A DNA stretch of 64,000 nt. Source: an uncultured Prevotellaceae bacterium (GTDB taxonomy: Bacteria > Bacteroidota > Bacteroidia > Bacteroidales > Bacteroidaceae). The notes under the pieces were generated by a model. That model saw only the letters and a list, made by a program, of their open reading frames with translations. It was not told the origin of the DNA and ran no database searches. A program made the translations under genes and the position numbers. Positions 9,366-17,467 of this stretch are shown piece by piece; positions within the stretch are counted from its first letter, which is position 1, and every line of letters starts with the position of its first letter. The stretch covers positions 1-64,000 of the forward strand of contig CACXIP010000012.1 in assembly GCA_902767775.1 (NCBI GenBank), in the 5' to 3' direction.

Positions 9366-10686
9366 TCTGTTGAGAATCTTCCTGAACCTGTGTCGGTTGG
9401 TGCTGTCGCTGACTTTGATATTGTCGGGCTTTGTGAAAGCCATCGACCCATTGGGCACGCAGTACAAGATACAGGACTACCTGACTGCCTTAGGCATGGG
9501 AGGGGCCCTGCCCGACTGGGCTACGCTGAGCGCCTCCGTCGCCCTCTCTGCTACGGAGTTCTGCTTAGGTATCTTCCTGCTGTTTGCCATGCACCGCCGC
9601 ACGGTGACAAAGTTGACTGTAGCGCTGATGGCTGTGATGACCGTCATCTCGCTTTGGCTGTGGATAGCCAATCCCATCAGCGACTGCGGGTGTTTCGGCG
9701 ACGCACTGTTGCTCACCAACGGTCAGACATTGGCGAAGAACGTGGTGCTGTTGGCCTGCGCGGTGCTGCTCGCCATATGGCCATTGAGCATGGTGAGGCT
9801 TATCTCTCGCACCAACCAGTGGATAGTCATCAACTACACGCTGCTGTTTATCATTGCAACAAGCCTGTGGTGCCTCTACGACCTTCCGCTGTTCGACTTC
9901 CGTCCCTACCATGAGGGAGCTGACATCCGTGCCGGCATGGAACTGCCCGACTCTGCCGCCCAACCGAAGTTTGAGACGAAGTTCATCCTGGAGAAAGACG
10001 GAGAGCGCCGCACCTTCACCCTCGAGGACTATCCCGACTCCACCTGGACGTTCATCGACAGTGAGACGGTACAGGTGAGTGAGGGCGACCTCCCTCCCAT
10101 CCATGATTTCTCCATCACGAGAATCGAGGACGGCGAGGACATCACCGACATGGTCATCGACGACCCTGGGTATACCTTCCTGCTCATCTCTCCCACGTTG
10201 GAGGATGCCAGTGACGGAGACTTTGGTGAGATAGACCAAATATATGAATACTGCGAGGACAACGGATACCAATTCTATTGCCTCACCTCCAGCGGAGAGT
10301 CCGCCATTGAGCGTTGGCGCGACCTGACAGGAGCAGAATACCCCTTCTGCTCCACCGACGGTACGACACTGAAGACCATCATCCGCAGTAACCCCGGTCT
10401 GCTGCTCCTTCATGGCGGTAAGGTGGTGCGCAAATGGAGCCACAACTTTCTTCCCGATGCCCCGAAACTGACTGAGCGCCTGGAGGACAGCGAGATAGGA
10501 CAACCATCCACCCGAACGGCAACGGGCAAGATAGCCACCATCCTGAGCTGGTTTGTATTCCCCCTGCTCGCCCTTACCATTGCCGACCGGCTCTGGGCAT
10601 GGACAAGGAGGCTGATGCCGAAAAAGGGCAGGAAGGCCAAGAAGGGCGGAGAGTCAGGAGACCACCAAAAACAAGAAAAAGAATAG
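9358..10686 (+). CDS. DoxX-like membrane protein of the BT_3928 type
   Basis: Integral membrane protein of unknown function. The N-terminal half has four hydrophobic segments in a DoxX/MauE-like arrangement (LVLSLTLILSGFVKAIDPLG, then a CGCFGD cysteine pair between segments, then LLACAVLLAIWPLSMV). A soluble, probably periplasmic, thioredoxin-like domain of about 250 aa follows, then a last TM helix near IATILSWFVFPLLALTI and a very basic tail (KKGRKAKKGG). MauE-like proteins are tied to disulfide chemistry. The GTG at 9358, overlapping the previous stop by 8 nt, is preferred because it begins at the TM helix; an ATG at 9331 would add nine serine-rich residues. The role in thiol chemistry is inference. 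Confidence 0.8.
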   Translation: MNSLLRIFLNLCRLVLSLTLILSGFVKAIDPLGTQYKIQDYLTALGMGGALPDWATLSASVALSATEFCLGIFLLFAMHRRTVTKLTVALMAVMTVISLWLWIANPISDCGCFGDALLLTNGQTLAKNVVLLACAVLLAIWPLSMVRLISRTNQWIVINYTLLFIIATSLWCLYDLPLFDFRPYHEGADIRAGMELPDSAAQPKFETKFILEKDGERRTFTLEDYPDSTWTFIDSETVQVSEGDLPPIHDFSITRIEDGEDITDMVIDDPGYTFLLISPTLEDASDGDFGEIDQIYEYCEDNGYQFYCLTSSGESAIERWRDLTGAEYPFCSTDGTTLKTIIRSNPGLLLLHGGKVVRKWSHNFLPDAPKLTERLEDSEIGQPSTRTATGKIATILSWFVFPLLALTIADRLWAWTRRLMPKKGRKAKKGGESGDHQKQEKE

Positions 10687-10728
10687 CAACAAAAGATACT
10701 TTAACTTAATTTTTTATTGAAAACAAAA

Positions 10729-11487
10729 ATGAGAAAGAAAATTGTAGCAGGCAACTGGAAGATGAACATGACCCTGCAAGACGGTATTGCTCTTGCCAAG
10801 GAGCTGAATGAGACCCTTAGTGCTGACAAGCCCAACTGCGGTGTGGTGATTTGCACACCATTCATCCATCTCGCCAGCATCGCCCAGTTCCTCGACCAGG
10901 ACATCATCGGTCTGGGAGCCGAGAACTGCGCCGACAAGGAGAAGGGTGCCTATACTGGTGAAGTTTCTGCCGCCATGGTGAAGAGCACTGGTGCACAGTA
11001 CGTCATCCTGGGCCACTCCGAGCGCCGCGAGTACTATGCAGAGACTCCTGAGATTCTGAAAGAGAAGGTGCTGCTCGCCCTTGCCAACGGTCTGAAGGTT
11101 ATCTTCTGTATCGGCGAGAGCCTTGACGAGCGTGAGGCCAACAAGCAGAACGAGGTGGTGAAAGCCGAGTTGGAAGGCAGCGTGTTCAACCTGACCGCTG
11201 AGCAGTTCAGCAACATCATCATCGCCTACGAGCCGATTTGGGCCATTGGTACCGGCAAGACCGCCTCTGCCGAGCAGGCTGAGGAAATCCACGCCTACAT
11301 CCGCGAGGTGATTGCAGAGAAGTTCGGTGCCGAGGTGGCCGACAACACCTCCATCCTCTACGGAGGCAGCTGCAAGCCCAGCAATGCAGCCGAACTGTTT
11401 GCCAAGCCCGACATCGACGGTGGTCTGATTGGCGGTGCCTCTTTGAAGGCAGCCGACTTCAAGGGCATCATCGATGCTTGGAAATAA
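10729..11487 (+). CDS. tpiA: triosephosphate isomerase
   Basis: Glycolytic and gluconeogenic enzyme interconverting dihydroxyacetone phosphate and glyceraldehyde 3-phosphate. The 252-aa (beta/alpha)8 protein has the substrate Lys in AGNWKMN, the electrophile His in LGHSERR, the catalytic Glu in [10 protein letters not shown] and the phosphate-binding YGGS and IGGASL. The start is the ATG at 10729; a TTG four codons upstream is less likely. The overlap with the open frame of the next gene is only apparent, since that gene starts at about 11501. Confidence 0.97.
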   Translation: MRKKIVAGNWKMNMTLQDGIALAKELNETLSADKPNCGVVICTPFIHLASIAQFLDQDIIGLGAENCADKEKGAYTGEVSAAMVKSTGAQYVILGHSERREYYAETPEILKEKVLLALANGLKVIFCIGESLDEREANKQNEVVKAELEGSVFNLTAEQFSNIIIAYEPIWAIGTGKTASAEQAEEIHAYIREVIAEKFGAEVADNTSILYGGSCKPSNAAELFAKPDIDGGLIGGASLKAADFKGIIDAWK

Positions 11488-11500
11488 TTTTTCGGATATG

Positions 11501-12169
11501 ATGAAACGAACCATAGCCATATTGGCTACATCACTGTTCCTGACCACTGCTCCTGCCCAGACGTTCCTCGACCATTTGCAGAACGACGACAAGAGCAGCG
11601 GTCAGGTGTCGGTGAAGCAGAGCGAGGACATCAACAAGTTGGTGAACGGCTCTGGCAAGAGCAAGGAGCAGGACACCAAGCAGGAGGCCACACGTCAAGA
11701 AGAGCGTTCCCGTCAGGAGAGCCGCAGTGAGAGCCGTCAGCGCGACTATGAGCGCAATGTCAGCACTGCTGAGGATGAGGCACGCGACAAGGCCCGCCGT
11801 GAGCGTGAGCGTAAGGCCCGCGAAGCCGCCCGTGCCAAAAAGATGCAGGAGTTTGAGGAGAACGTCGACGCCAGCAGTTCACGCAAAAAGCTGATGAGCA
11901 ACAGCAAGCGCGCGAAAGGCTACCGCATCCAGGTGTTTGCCGGCGGCAACACCCGTCTTGACCGTGCGAAGGCCCAGGAGATGGGTGCCAAGGTGAAGAC
12001 GAAATTCCCCGGTCATCCGGTGTATGTGCATTTCTACTCCCCCCGTTGGTGCTGCCGTTTCGGCAACTTCCGCAATCAGGAGGCAGCCACCAAACTGCTG
12101 AAGCAGGTGAAGAAGGAGGGATTCAAGAATGCCTGTGTCATCAAGACCGCCATCACTGTCAACAGATAG
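11501..12169 (+). CDS. secreted SPOR-domain protein
   Basis: Probably periplasmic peptidoglycan-binding protein of about 222 aa. A signal peptide (MKRTIAILATSLFLTTAPA) is followed by a highly charged, probably helical middle (ESRQRDYERNVSTAEDEA, RRERERKAREAARAKK) and a C-terminal SPOR domain (GYRIQVFAGGNTRLDRAKA, CRFGNFRNQEAATKLL). SPOR domains bind denuded glycan strands at the septum. ATGs at 11498 and 11501 are adjacent; 11501 gives the cleaner signal peptide. It is 13-14 nt after the tpiA stop and so likely in the same operon. Confidence 0.88.
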   Translation: MKRTIAILATSLFLTTAPAQTFLDHLQNDDKSSGQVSVKQSEDINKLVNGSGKSKEQDTKQEATRQEERSRQESRSESRQRDYERNVSTAEDEARDKARRERERKAREAARAKKMQEFEENVDASSSRKKLMSNSKRAKGYRIQVFAGGNTRLDRAKAQEMGAKVKTKFPGHPVYVHFYSPRWCCRFGNFRNQEAATKLLKQVKKEGFKNACVIKTAITVNR

Positions 12170-12194
12170 TCATCTCTTTTGAACGTCACCGACC

Positions 12195-12770
12195 ATGTAT
12201 ACAGAACCAGAATACCGGGCAGGGCTTGACGACCTTGCCTCCCATTACACTGAGATACTTCGGCTGCTGGGCGAGGACCCATCCCGTGAGGGTTTGGAGA
12301 AGACGCCCATGCGTGTGGCAAAAGCCATGCAGGTGCTCACCCGCGGCTACGGAGAAGACCCCCACAAGGTGCTCACCGATGCGCTTTTTGAGGAGAGCTA
12401 CAACCAGATGGTGATAGTGAAAGACATCGATTTCTTCTCGATGTGCGAGCATCATATGCTGCCCTTCTACGGCAAGGCCCATGTCGCCTACATCCCCAAG
12501 GGATACATCACGGGACTGAGCAAGATTGCCCGTGTGGTGGACATCTACAGCCATCGTCTGCAGGTGCAGGAGCGTATGACCGAGCAAATCAAGGACTGCA
12601 TTGAACAAACCCTTCATCCGATGGGTGTGATGGTGGTGGTGGAAGCCCGCCATATGTGCATGCAGATGCGCGGTGTGGAGAAGCAGAACTCCATTACCAC
12701 CACCAGTGCATTCAGCGGAGCCTTCAACCAAGCGAAAACCCGTGAGGAGTTTATGAAACTGCTTCGTTAG
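12195..12770 (+). CDS. folE: GTP cyclohydrolase I
   Basis: Cytoplasmic enzyme converting GTP to 7,8-dihydroneopterin triphosphate, the first step of tetrahydrofolate synthesis. The 191-aa protein has the zinc ligands in MCEHHMLPF and [11 protein letters not shown], the signature [18 protein letters not shown] and the [14 protein letters not shown] helix. The length is typical. It lies 25 nt downstream of the SPOR gene and closes the plus-strand run that begins with DUF1599. Confidence 0.97.
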   Translation: MYTEPEYRAGLDDLASHYTEILRLLGEDPSREGLEKTPMRVAKAMQVLTRGYGEDPHKVLTDALFEESYNQMVIVKDIDFFSMCEHHMLPFYGKAHVAYIPKGYITGLSKIARVVDIYSHRLQVQERMTEQIKDCIEQTLHPMGVMVVVEARHMCMQMRGVEKQNSITTTSAFSGAFNQAKTREEFMKLLR

Positions 12771-12798
12771 TTCATAGTTCATAGTTCATAGTTCATAG
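12771..12798. repeat. four tandem copies of TTCATAG
   Basis: A perfect 7-bp satellite begins directly after the folE stop codon. The 118-bp gap to the next gene contains nothing else I can identify. Confidence 0.85.
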
Positions 12799-12887
12799 TT
12801 TTTAGTTAAAAAATTGCATTTTTGATGCAAGATTTGCAAGGCTGCTGCGTTTTAGAACAAAAAGCCAAATAAAAAAAGGAAAAAGCG

Positions 12888-13535
12888 ATGAAAAAAGTAT
12901 TTTATCTCATGCTTTGCATGATTGTCGGCCTCTGTGCCACCTCTTGTCTCAGTGATGATGGGAACGACAACAACAACTACGCCCCCCTGACCCAGGAGCA
13001 GAAAGCGGCACAAATCAAAGCCATGTCAGGTCTTTACAACGGATGGATTTACTACATCAACGACACGACGAACATGAACGACTCCACATCCATCAGTTGG
13101 GAGGTGACCCCGAATGACTCGGCGCTGACAATATTCAATTTCCCGGTCAAGATACTTGCCAACGGCATCTCGAGAGTATCTGACTCCCGCAAAATCCTGA
13201 TGGAGGGCGGAACAGAGTCGGTATCAGCCATCCTCCACCCCTATGCCAACACCAGCAACACCAGCGGTCTCTACACCTTCTGGTTTTTCCCCCGCGACTT
13301 CAAGATGGAGTTCACCACGGAGTATGAAGGCAAAGATTATGATGTGAGTGTGGAATTCACTGATGAGATGAGTGCCTATACCACAGACTGGACATCCTCG
13401 TCACGCTTCTATGCCTATGGGGAATACTATGAGAGCAAGATGATGGGCTATTTGCTCATCAAGTCTGTCAAGGTAGGCGACAACTCCTTCACCACAGGCA
13501 GGGCCACACTGGTATTCGGAAAGAAGACATATTAA
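12888..13535 (+). CDS. DUF4840-like lipoprotein
   Basis: Envelope lipoprotein of 215 aa with signal peptide and lipobox (CATSCLSDDGND), an acidic Asn/Asp linker, and a beta-rich body beginning QKAAQIKAMSGLYNGWIYY. The pattern resembles DUF4840 proteins of Bacteroides and Prevotella; I recognise it by memory of such sequences, so the family name is tentative. No enzymatic motif is visible. An acidic SDDGND tract after the Cys resembles the lipoprotein export signal of Bacteroidota, which would place it on the cell surface. Confidence 0.7.
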   Translation: MKKVFYLMLCMIVGLCATSCLSDDGNDNNNYAPLTQEQKAAQIKAMSGLYNGWIYYINDTTNMNDSTSISWEVTPNDSALTIFNFPVKILANGISRVSDSRKILMEGGTESVSAILHPYANTSNTSGLYTFWFFPRDFKMEFTTEYEGKDYDVSVEFTDEMSAYTTDWTSSSRFYAYGEYYESKMMGYLLIKSVKVGDNSFTTGRATLVFGKKTY

Positions 13536-13548
13536 GATTGTGTAGACG

Positions 13549-14301
13549 ATGAGATTCGTTTCATGGAATGTCAACGGGCTTCGTGCCTGTATGGGCAAGG
13601 GCTTTGAGGAATCCTTCAAGGCCCTTGATGCTGATTTCTTCTGTCTTCAGGAAACGAAGATGCAGGCAGGTCAGCTCGACCTGCAATTGGATGGTTACGA
13701 GTCATATTGGAACTACGCTGAGAAGAAAGGCTATTCCGGCACCGCCATCTTCACACGTCTCCATCCGCTGAATGTGACCTATGGCATCGGCAAGGATGAG
13801 CACGACAACGAGGGGCGTGTCATCACATTGGAGATGGAAAAGTTTTTCCTGGTGACCGTCTATGTGCCCAACTCGCAGGACGGTCTTCGCCGTCTTGATT
13901 ACCGCATGACGTGGGAGGATGAGTTTCGCGCCTATCTTCAGCGTCTTGATGCCGTGAAGCCCGTGATTGTGTGCGGAGACCTGAATGTCGCCCATGAAGA
14001 AATAGACCTGAAGAACCCGAAGAGCAACCGCCGCAACGCCGGTTTCACTGACGAGGAGCGCGAGAAGTTCGGCATCCTTTTAAACGCAGGTTTTGCCGAC
14101 ACCTTCCGCCGTCTCTATCCCGAGCAAGTGACCTATTCCTGGTGGTCATACCGTTTCCGTGCGCGTGAGAAGAACGCAGGGTGGCGCATCGACTATTTCT
14201 TGGTATCCGAGCGTCTGATGCCGTTTGTTGCCGACGCAAAGATTCACACCGACATCATGGGCAGCGACCACTGTCCGGTATCTGTAGAAATTGAAGATTG
14301 A
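13549..14301 (+). CDS. xth: exodeoxyribonuclease III
   Basis: AP endonuclease and 3'-5' exonuclease of base-excision repair. The 250-aa EEP-fold protein has all catalytic blocks: FVSWNVNGLRA, the metal-binding Glu in LQETKM, GDLNVAHEEIDLKNP, TYSWWSYRFRAREKNAGWRI and the terminal GSDHCPV. It starts 13 nt after the DUF4840-like gene and ends convergently 7 nt from the TonB-like gene, with no clear terminator between them. Confidence 0.96.
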   Translation: MRFVSWNVNGLRACMGKGFEESFKALDADFFCLQETKMQAGQLDLQLDGYESYWNYAEKKGYSGTAIFTRLHPLNVTYGIGKDEHDNEGRVITLEMEKFFLVTVYVPNSQDGLRRLDYRMTWEDEFRAYLQRLDAVKPVIVCGDLNVAHEEIDLKNPKSNRRNAGFTDEEREKFGILLNAGFADTFRRLYPEQVTYSWWSYRFRAREKNAGWRIDYFLVSERLMPFVADAKIHTDIMGSDHCPVSVEIED

Positions 14302-14308
14302 TTGAAGA

Positions 14309-15490
14309 TTAATTTGCCCTGAAAACGAGTGGGATGGCCATTCTGACATTGACGGGTGTGCCATTCATCTTTCCGGGAATCCATGGTTTCATATCGAGAA
14401 CCGCCTTGACTGCAGCGCGGTCGATGCCTGGTGAGAGCGGCAGGATGACAGAGGGTCGGCAAATCCTGCCATCAGCCCCTATGACAAAGGAGATGACCAC
14501 CCGCCCTTGAATCTTGTTGGTCTTCTCAAACTCAGGATAAGTAAGTTGCTGCATGAGGAACCCAGAGAGTTTCTCCATTCCATCAGGATATTGCGGCATG
14601 CTGTCCGTCACGACATAGACTGGTTGTCCGTCCTCCATCAACTCCTTCTCGGGAGTTGGCAAAGGTCTGGCAACCTTTTTTGTTTTCGCCACTTCCCCAT
14701 TGAGCATTTTCAAAGCCTTAGAAGTGAGGAAGAATTCCAGCATCCTGCCTCGTGGGATTTCCACCAACATGTCCATCCCGTTATCATCCGGGACATTTTT
14801 CAGATTGAATGCCACCCCACTCCTCTTATTGAGCAGGCATACCTGGTCTGGAATGTCGTCAGAATAGATTTTTGCTTCCACTTTTGGCATGTTGGTGGCA
14901 ATCAGAGCACACATCTCCGGATGGTAGAGTTTATTGGGCATGTACCTGTTCCTGATAAGTTCATGTGTAGTGAGAATCTGTTCCGTCGCCACCTCATAAG
15001 TGATGAGCCGCTGAATATTGACCTTGGGTTTGGGTTCATCTCCGTCGCGGTGTTGTGCCATCACCCTGAATGACATATACTTGTCTTTGTCCCATCCCAT
15101 CTCGATGAGTCTGAGCGTGATATACTGTCTTTTGATGTTGGGGTCTTCTGGCATGACGGTGATTTCCTCTCCCAATGTCTCATAGAGCTGTTTTCTGCCC
15201 TGTGTGAGTGATTGGCAGTCATTGCCGAACAGTGTGGCGCACAGCCATTTCTGCAAGCTATCCACAGCTGTTCCGCTGATGCGCTCCGGCCATTCGAGTG
15301 TCACCGCAGCGAGTGTGACGACATTATCCTTTAGGAAGAGTTTTCGCTCATCCACATAGGTGATTTTGTAGGTCTGGGAGTCATTGACCGTGAGTCTGCT
15401 TTCATTGTCCGTTTGCTGTGCAGCAGCAGTCATGGGCATGAAGAAGAAAAGTAGGCTGAAAATTGTATTCCTGAAAACGATTGTAGACAT
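14309..15490 (-). CDS. periplasmic protein with C-terminal TonB domain
   Basis: 393 aa with a cleavable-looking signal peptide (FFFMPMTAAAQQ) instead of the N-terminal membrane anchor of true TonB. A region of about 250 aa without a recognised fold is followed by a TonB-C domain (MPQYPDGMEKLSGFLMQQL, IQGRVVISFVIGADG, WIPGKMNGTPVNVRMAIPL). Without an anchor it probably does not transduce energy; TonB-C modules in this phylum also occur in soluble envelope proteins. It is last in a minus-strand operon behind the M15-like lipoprotein (66-nt gap). An ExbB/ExbD pair is not in the window. Confidence 0.82.
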   Translation of the reverse strand: MSTIVFRNTIFSLLFFFMPMTAAAQQTDNESRLTVNDSQTYKITYVDERKLFLKDNVVTLAAVTLEWPERISGTAVDSLQKWLCATLFGNDCQSLTQGRKQLYETLGEEITVMPEDPNIKRQYITLRLIEMGWDKDKYMSFRVMAQHRDGDEPKPKVNIQRLITYEVATEQILTTHELIRNRYMPNKLYHPEMCALIATNMPKVEAKIYSDDIPDQVCLLNKRSGVAFNLKNVPDDNGMDMLVEIPRGRMLEFFLTSKALKMLNGEVAKTKKVARPLPTPEKELMEDGQPVYVVTDSMPQYPDGMEKLSGFLMQQLTYPEFEKTNKIQGRVVISFVIGADGRICRPSVILPLSPGIDRAAVKAVLDMKPWIPGKMNGTPVNVRMAIPLVFRAN

Positions 15491-15556
15491 TGTTGCAAAT
15501 AGTTTAGGGGTTGTGCTTTTTGATGATGCTGAGGTGAAACAGCATTTAACGGAGGA

Positions 15557-16165
15557 TTATGGTGTGACAGTGATATGGAGGCAAGTCTGCTGTGTCTCAT
15601 ACCTCACATAGCACCTTCCTTTCTGCCGTAGTTTGTCGACGACTTCTCCGAGGAGGTATTTCATTTGGCGAGAGTCGTTTTCCCGTCCTTCTATGTATTT
15701 GTATCTTCTGTAGGTGATGTCGAATGTGGTGGCATGACAATGGGCGGAGTTGGGCACCGCATTGCTGTTCACCTTCATGAGTTTTCTCACGTCTTCCTTG
15801 GTGCGCAACACCGAGGTGACGATGATTTTATACTTCCCCATCTTATGTTTTTTCTCTGCCTTTTGGAATTGTTTTCCGATGTCTTTGAGCAGTTTTGCTG
15901 CATCTGGTGTGAGGTAAGGCACAGAATGAGTCAAAGGGTCGACACTATAGTAATCATTCTCCTCAATGAGCCGCAGGTGTTTGGTCACCTTTTTGGTGAG
16001 CTGCGACCTGTCCTCCAGCGGTTCAATGCCATATTTCTTAGCGGCAGCGAGTTGGTGGGGATTGTTGTCGTTGAATGTGAAGGGGAAGTTGACCGGCACC
16101 TCACGCCTTGTGCCGCAGGCTGTCATGCCTGCGACCAAGACGAGAAGTATCCAGTATTGTTTCAT
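15557..16165 (-). CDS. DUF5715-like lipoprotein, probable M15-type zinc peptidase
   Basis: 202-aa lipoprotein (lipobox MTACGT). I read the C-terminal half as a LAS-fold metallopeptidase: SVLRTKEDVRKL, then SAHCHATTFDI giving His and Asp ligands in an SxHx(6)D spacing, and CLHITVTP supplying the last His. This matches the zinc triad of D-Ala-D-Ala or L,D-endopeptidases of the M15 group. Its substrate would be peptidoglycan stem peptides in the periplasm. It overlaps the upstream lipoprotein gene by one base (TAATG), so expression is coupled. The family name DUF5715 is from memory; catalytic activity is inference from the three residues. Confidence 0.72.
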   Translation of the reverse strand: MKQYWILLVLVAGMTACGTRREVPVNFPFTFNDNNPHQLAAAKKYGIEPLEDRSQLTKKVTKHLRLIEENDYYSVDPLTHSVPYLTPDAAKLLKDIGKQFQKAEKKHKMGKYKIIVTSVLRTKEDVRKLMKVNSNAVPNSAHCHATTFDITYRRYKYIEGRENDSRQMKYLLGEVVDKLRQKGRCYVRYETQQTCLHITVTP

Positions 16166-16713
16166 TATTTCTTAGCTGCCTGACGGTGGAACACCATGGT
16201 GTCTTTCTCGCTGACGATTTTGAGTACGTCGCCCTCAAGCACGTATGCCATAGGTTCTGGCGTTACAAACTCACCAAGGATTTCCTTTGAGCCTTCTTTC
16301 TCAAAAGTCTCGATGAAGCTCTTCATGATTTTGTCGCCAAAAGCCTCCATTGTCGGGTCTCCAAACTTGATTTGCACGCTGTCTCTTTCAAACTTGCAAT
16401 ACTGGCTGGAGTCTTTAGGAGTCCATGTCATCTTTTCGCCGTCTACACTCCATGTACCATCGAATCCCATATTGAAAGGCATATGGATGGATATCTCCTT
16501 ATCCTTCGAATCCATCACCGCATTGGCATTGAATGTCAAGGAGCTGTCCTTAGCCAGGTTGAGGTCGATAACGATAGAGGTGCTGGTAGAAGAGTCATTC
16601 TGCGCCACTGCGTCTGATTTCCACTGTCCTACCAGGGTTGGTTCACTCTCTGCGCATGCCACGAAGAGAGCCATGCAAGCCAATGAGCATACTGCATAAA
16701 ATAGCTTTTTCAT
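16165..16713 (-). CDS. lipocalin-like lipoprotein of unknown function
   Basis: 182-aa lipoprotein with lipobox ALFVACAES. Two GxW-like turns (LVGQWKSD, DGTWSVDGEKMTW) and alternating beta strands suggest a small beta-barrel like the lipocalin-type domains common in Bacteroidota; this is a weak structural guess. First gene of the operon with the M15-like and TonB-C genes, transcribed from the promoter at 16758. Confidence 0.7.
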   Translation of the reverse strand: MKKLFYAVCSLACMALFVACAESEPTLVGQWKSDAVAQNDSSTSTSIVIDLNLAKDSSLTFNANAVMDSKDKEISIHMPFNMGFDGTWSVDGEKMTWTPKDSSQYCKFERDSVQIKFGDPTMEAFGDKIMKSFIETFEKEGSKEILGEFVTPEPMAYVLEGDVLKIVSEKDTMVFHRQAAKK

Positions 16714-16757
16714 AACTAATCAAGATTTTTAAAGTAATAAATAATTGGTAGATTGTG

Positions 16758-16788
16758 CAAATATAGTGAAAGTCGAGTGAAGCGCAAA
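16758..16788 (-). promoter_or_regulatory. promoter of the lipoprotein/M15/TonB-C operon
   Basis: Minus-strand TATATTTG (16758-16765) with TTTG (16785-16788) exactly 19 nt upstream, 45 nt before the ATG of the first gene. Confidence 0.7.
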
Positions 16789-16835
16789 AGAAAACTTAGT
16801 TTTTTTTCGATTCCGAGACCCCGAATATCAATATC

Positions 16836-16893
16836 AACACAGAGGCACAGAGATACAGAGTTTTTTTTCTCTGTGTCTTTGTATCTCTGTGTT
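16836..16893. repeat. 25-bp-stem imperfect hairpin of the AACACAGAG type
   Basis: Left arm 16836-16860 and right arm 16869-16893 pair at 21 of 25 positions around a T8 loop. A related single-arm sequence (CAACACAGAGGACACAAAGG) lies at about 33793, after the YqaA gene. It looks like a dispersed palindromic element and may also act as a terminator. Confidence 0.75.
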
Positions 16894-17032
16894 GTATTTA
16901 TATATGATAGACGTATCCTATTTTTGGTAAAGCCAGATAACGCAAAAAAACAGTCAAAGGCACAAAGTAAGGAAAAGGTCAAAAAAATATGTTAATTACA
17001 AAAAAATTGACACGAAGTTGGGCAAAATTCAA

Positions 17033-17040
17033 TAATTTTG
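17033..17040 (+). promoter_or_regulatory. -7 element TAATTTTG upstream of the dockerin gene
   Basis: Matches TAnnTTTG 20 nt before the ATG at 17060. No good -33 TTTG is present at 19-21 nt, so the promoter may be weak or activator-dependent. Confidence 0.45.
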
Positions 17041-17059
17041 CGAAAAATAGACAAAATCT

Positions 17060-17407
17060 ATGAGGCATCATATACTTAGGAACCTTGTATTGTGTGTTGT
17101 CGTGTTGTTCACGTCAACAGTTCAGGTGTATGGTGAGACCATGAAGTCGCTTGTGGGTGATGTGAATGGAGACGGAACCGTGAGCGTGGCCGATGTGATG
17201 CTGATAGTGAATTATGTCATGGGCCACGACATGACCAACCTTCCTTTTTCCTTCTCTGCCGCCAACATCAACAAAGACGATGCTGTGACTGTGACAGATG
17301 CGATGATTGTGGTGAGCATCATCATGGGTGCCCATTGGGAAGACCCCGACAACCCCACCCTGATTATCGATGATGGGGAGGGCGACGACCCAGGTGGAGG
17401 ATTGTGA
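17060..17407 (+). CDS. small secreted stand-alone dockerin-like protein
   Basis: 115 aa: a signal peptide (ILRNLVLCVVVLFTSTVQVYG) and then almost only a dockerin type I-like module with two calcium loops, DVNGDGTVSVADVM and NINKDDAVTVTDAM, each followed by a helix ending in IMG or VMG. A short acidic Gly/Pro tail ends the protein. Dockerin-like modules in Prevotella normally close long surface proteins, as in the gene at 22068, which shares the DVMLxxNYVxG helix. Here the module stands alone, so the gene may be the remaining 3' end of a larger gene fused to a signal peptide, or a genuine adaptor. It faces the recombinase gene tail to tail. Confidence 0.75.
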   Translation: MRHHILRNLVLCVVVLFTSTVQVYGETMKSLVGDVNGDGTVSVADVMLIVNYVMGHDMTNLPFSFSAANINKDDAVTVTDAMIVVSIIMGAHWEDPDNPTLIIDDGEGDDPGGGL

Positions 17408-17441
17408 CAGATGGAGAAATCAACCCTATCTGAAGAAACAA

Positions 17442-17465
17442 GATGGTGCCAGCGATGGTGCCATT
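17442..17465. repeat. paired 12-bp direct repeat beside the recombinase stop
   Basis: GATGGTGCCAGC and GATGGTGCCATT lie back to back, two bases from the end of the recombinase gene. They match in period and core (ATGGTGC) the pair at 18962-18985 beyond the gene's other end, in the same orientation. Candidate recombinase arm or attachment sites. Confidence 0.7.
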
Positions 17466-17467
17466 TT

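Larger units (their letters stand above)
16714..17059. other. gene-free stretch with two divergent promoters and one hairpin
   Basis: 346 bp between divergent genes. It holds a minus-strand promoter (16758-16788), a 58-bp hairpin (16836-16893) and a plus-strand -7 element (17033-17040). Short open frames here are products of the hairpin and were not called. Confidence 0.6.

Noticed and set aside
16753-16995. 80- and 88-codon frames on both strands before the dockerin gene
   Set aside because: They cross the AACACAGAG hairpin and the promoters; symmetrical frames are expected from a palindrome.
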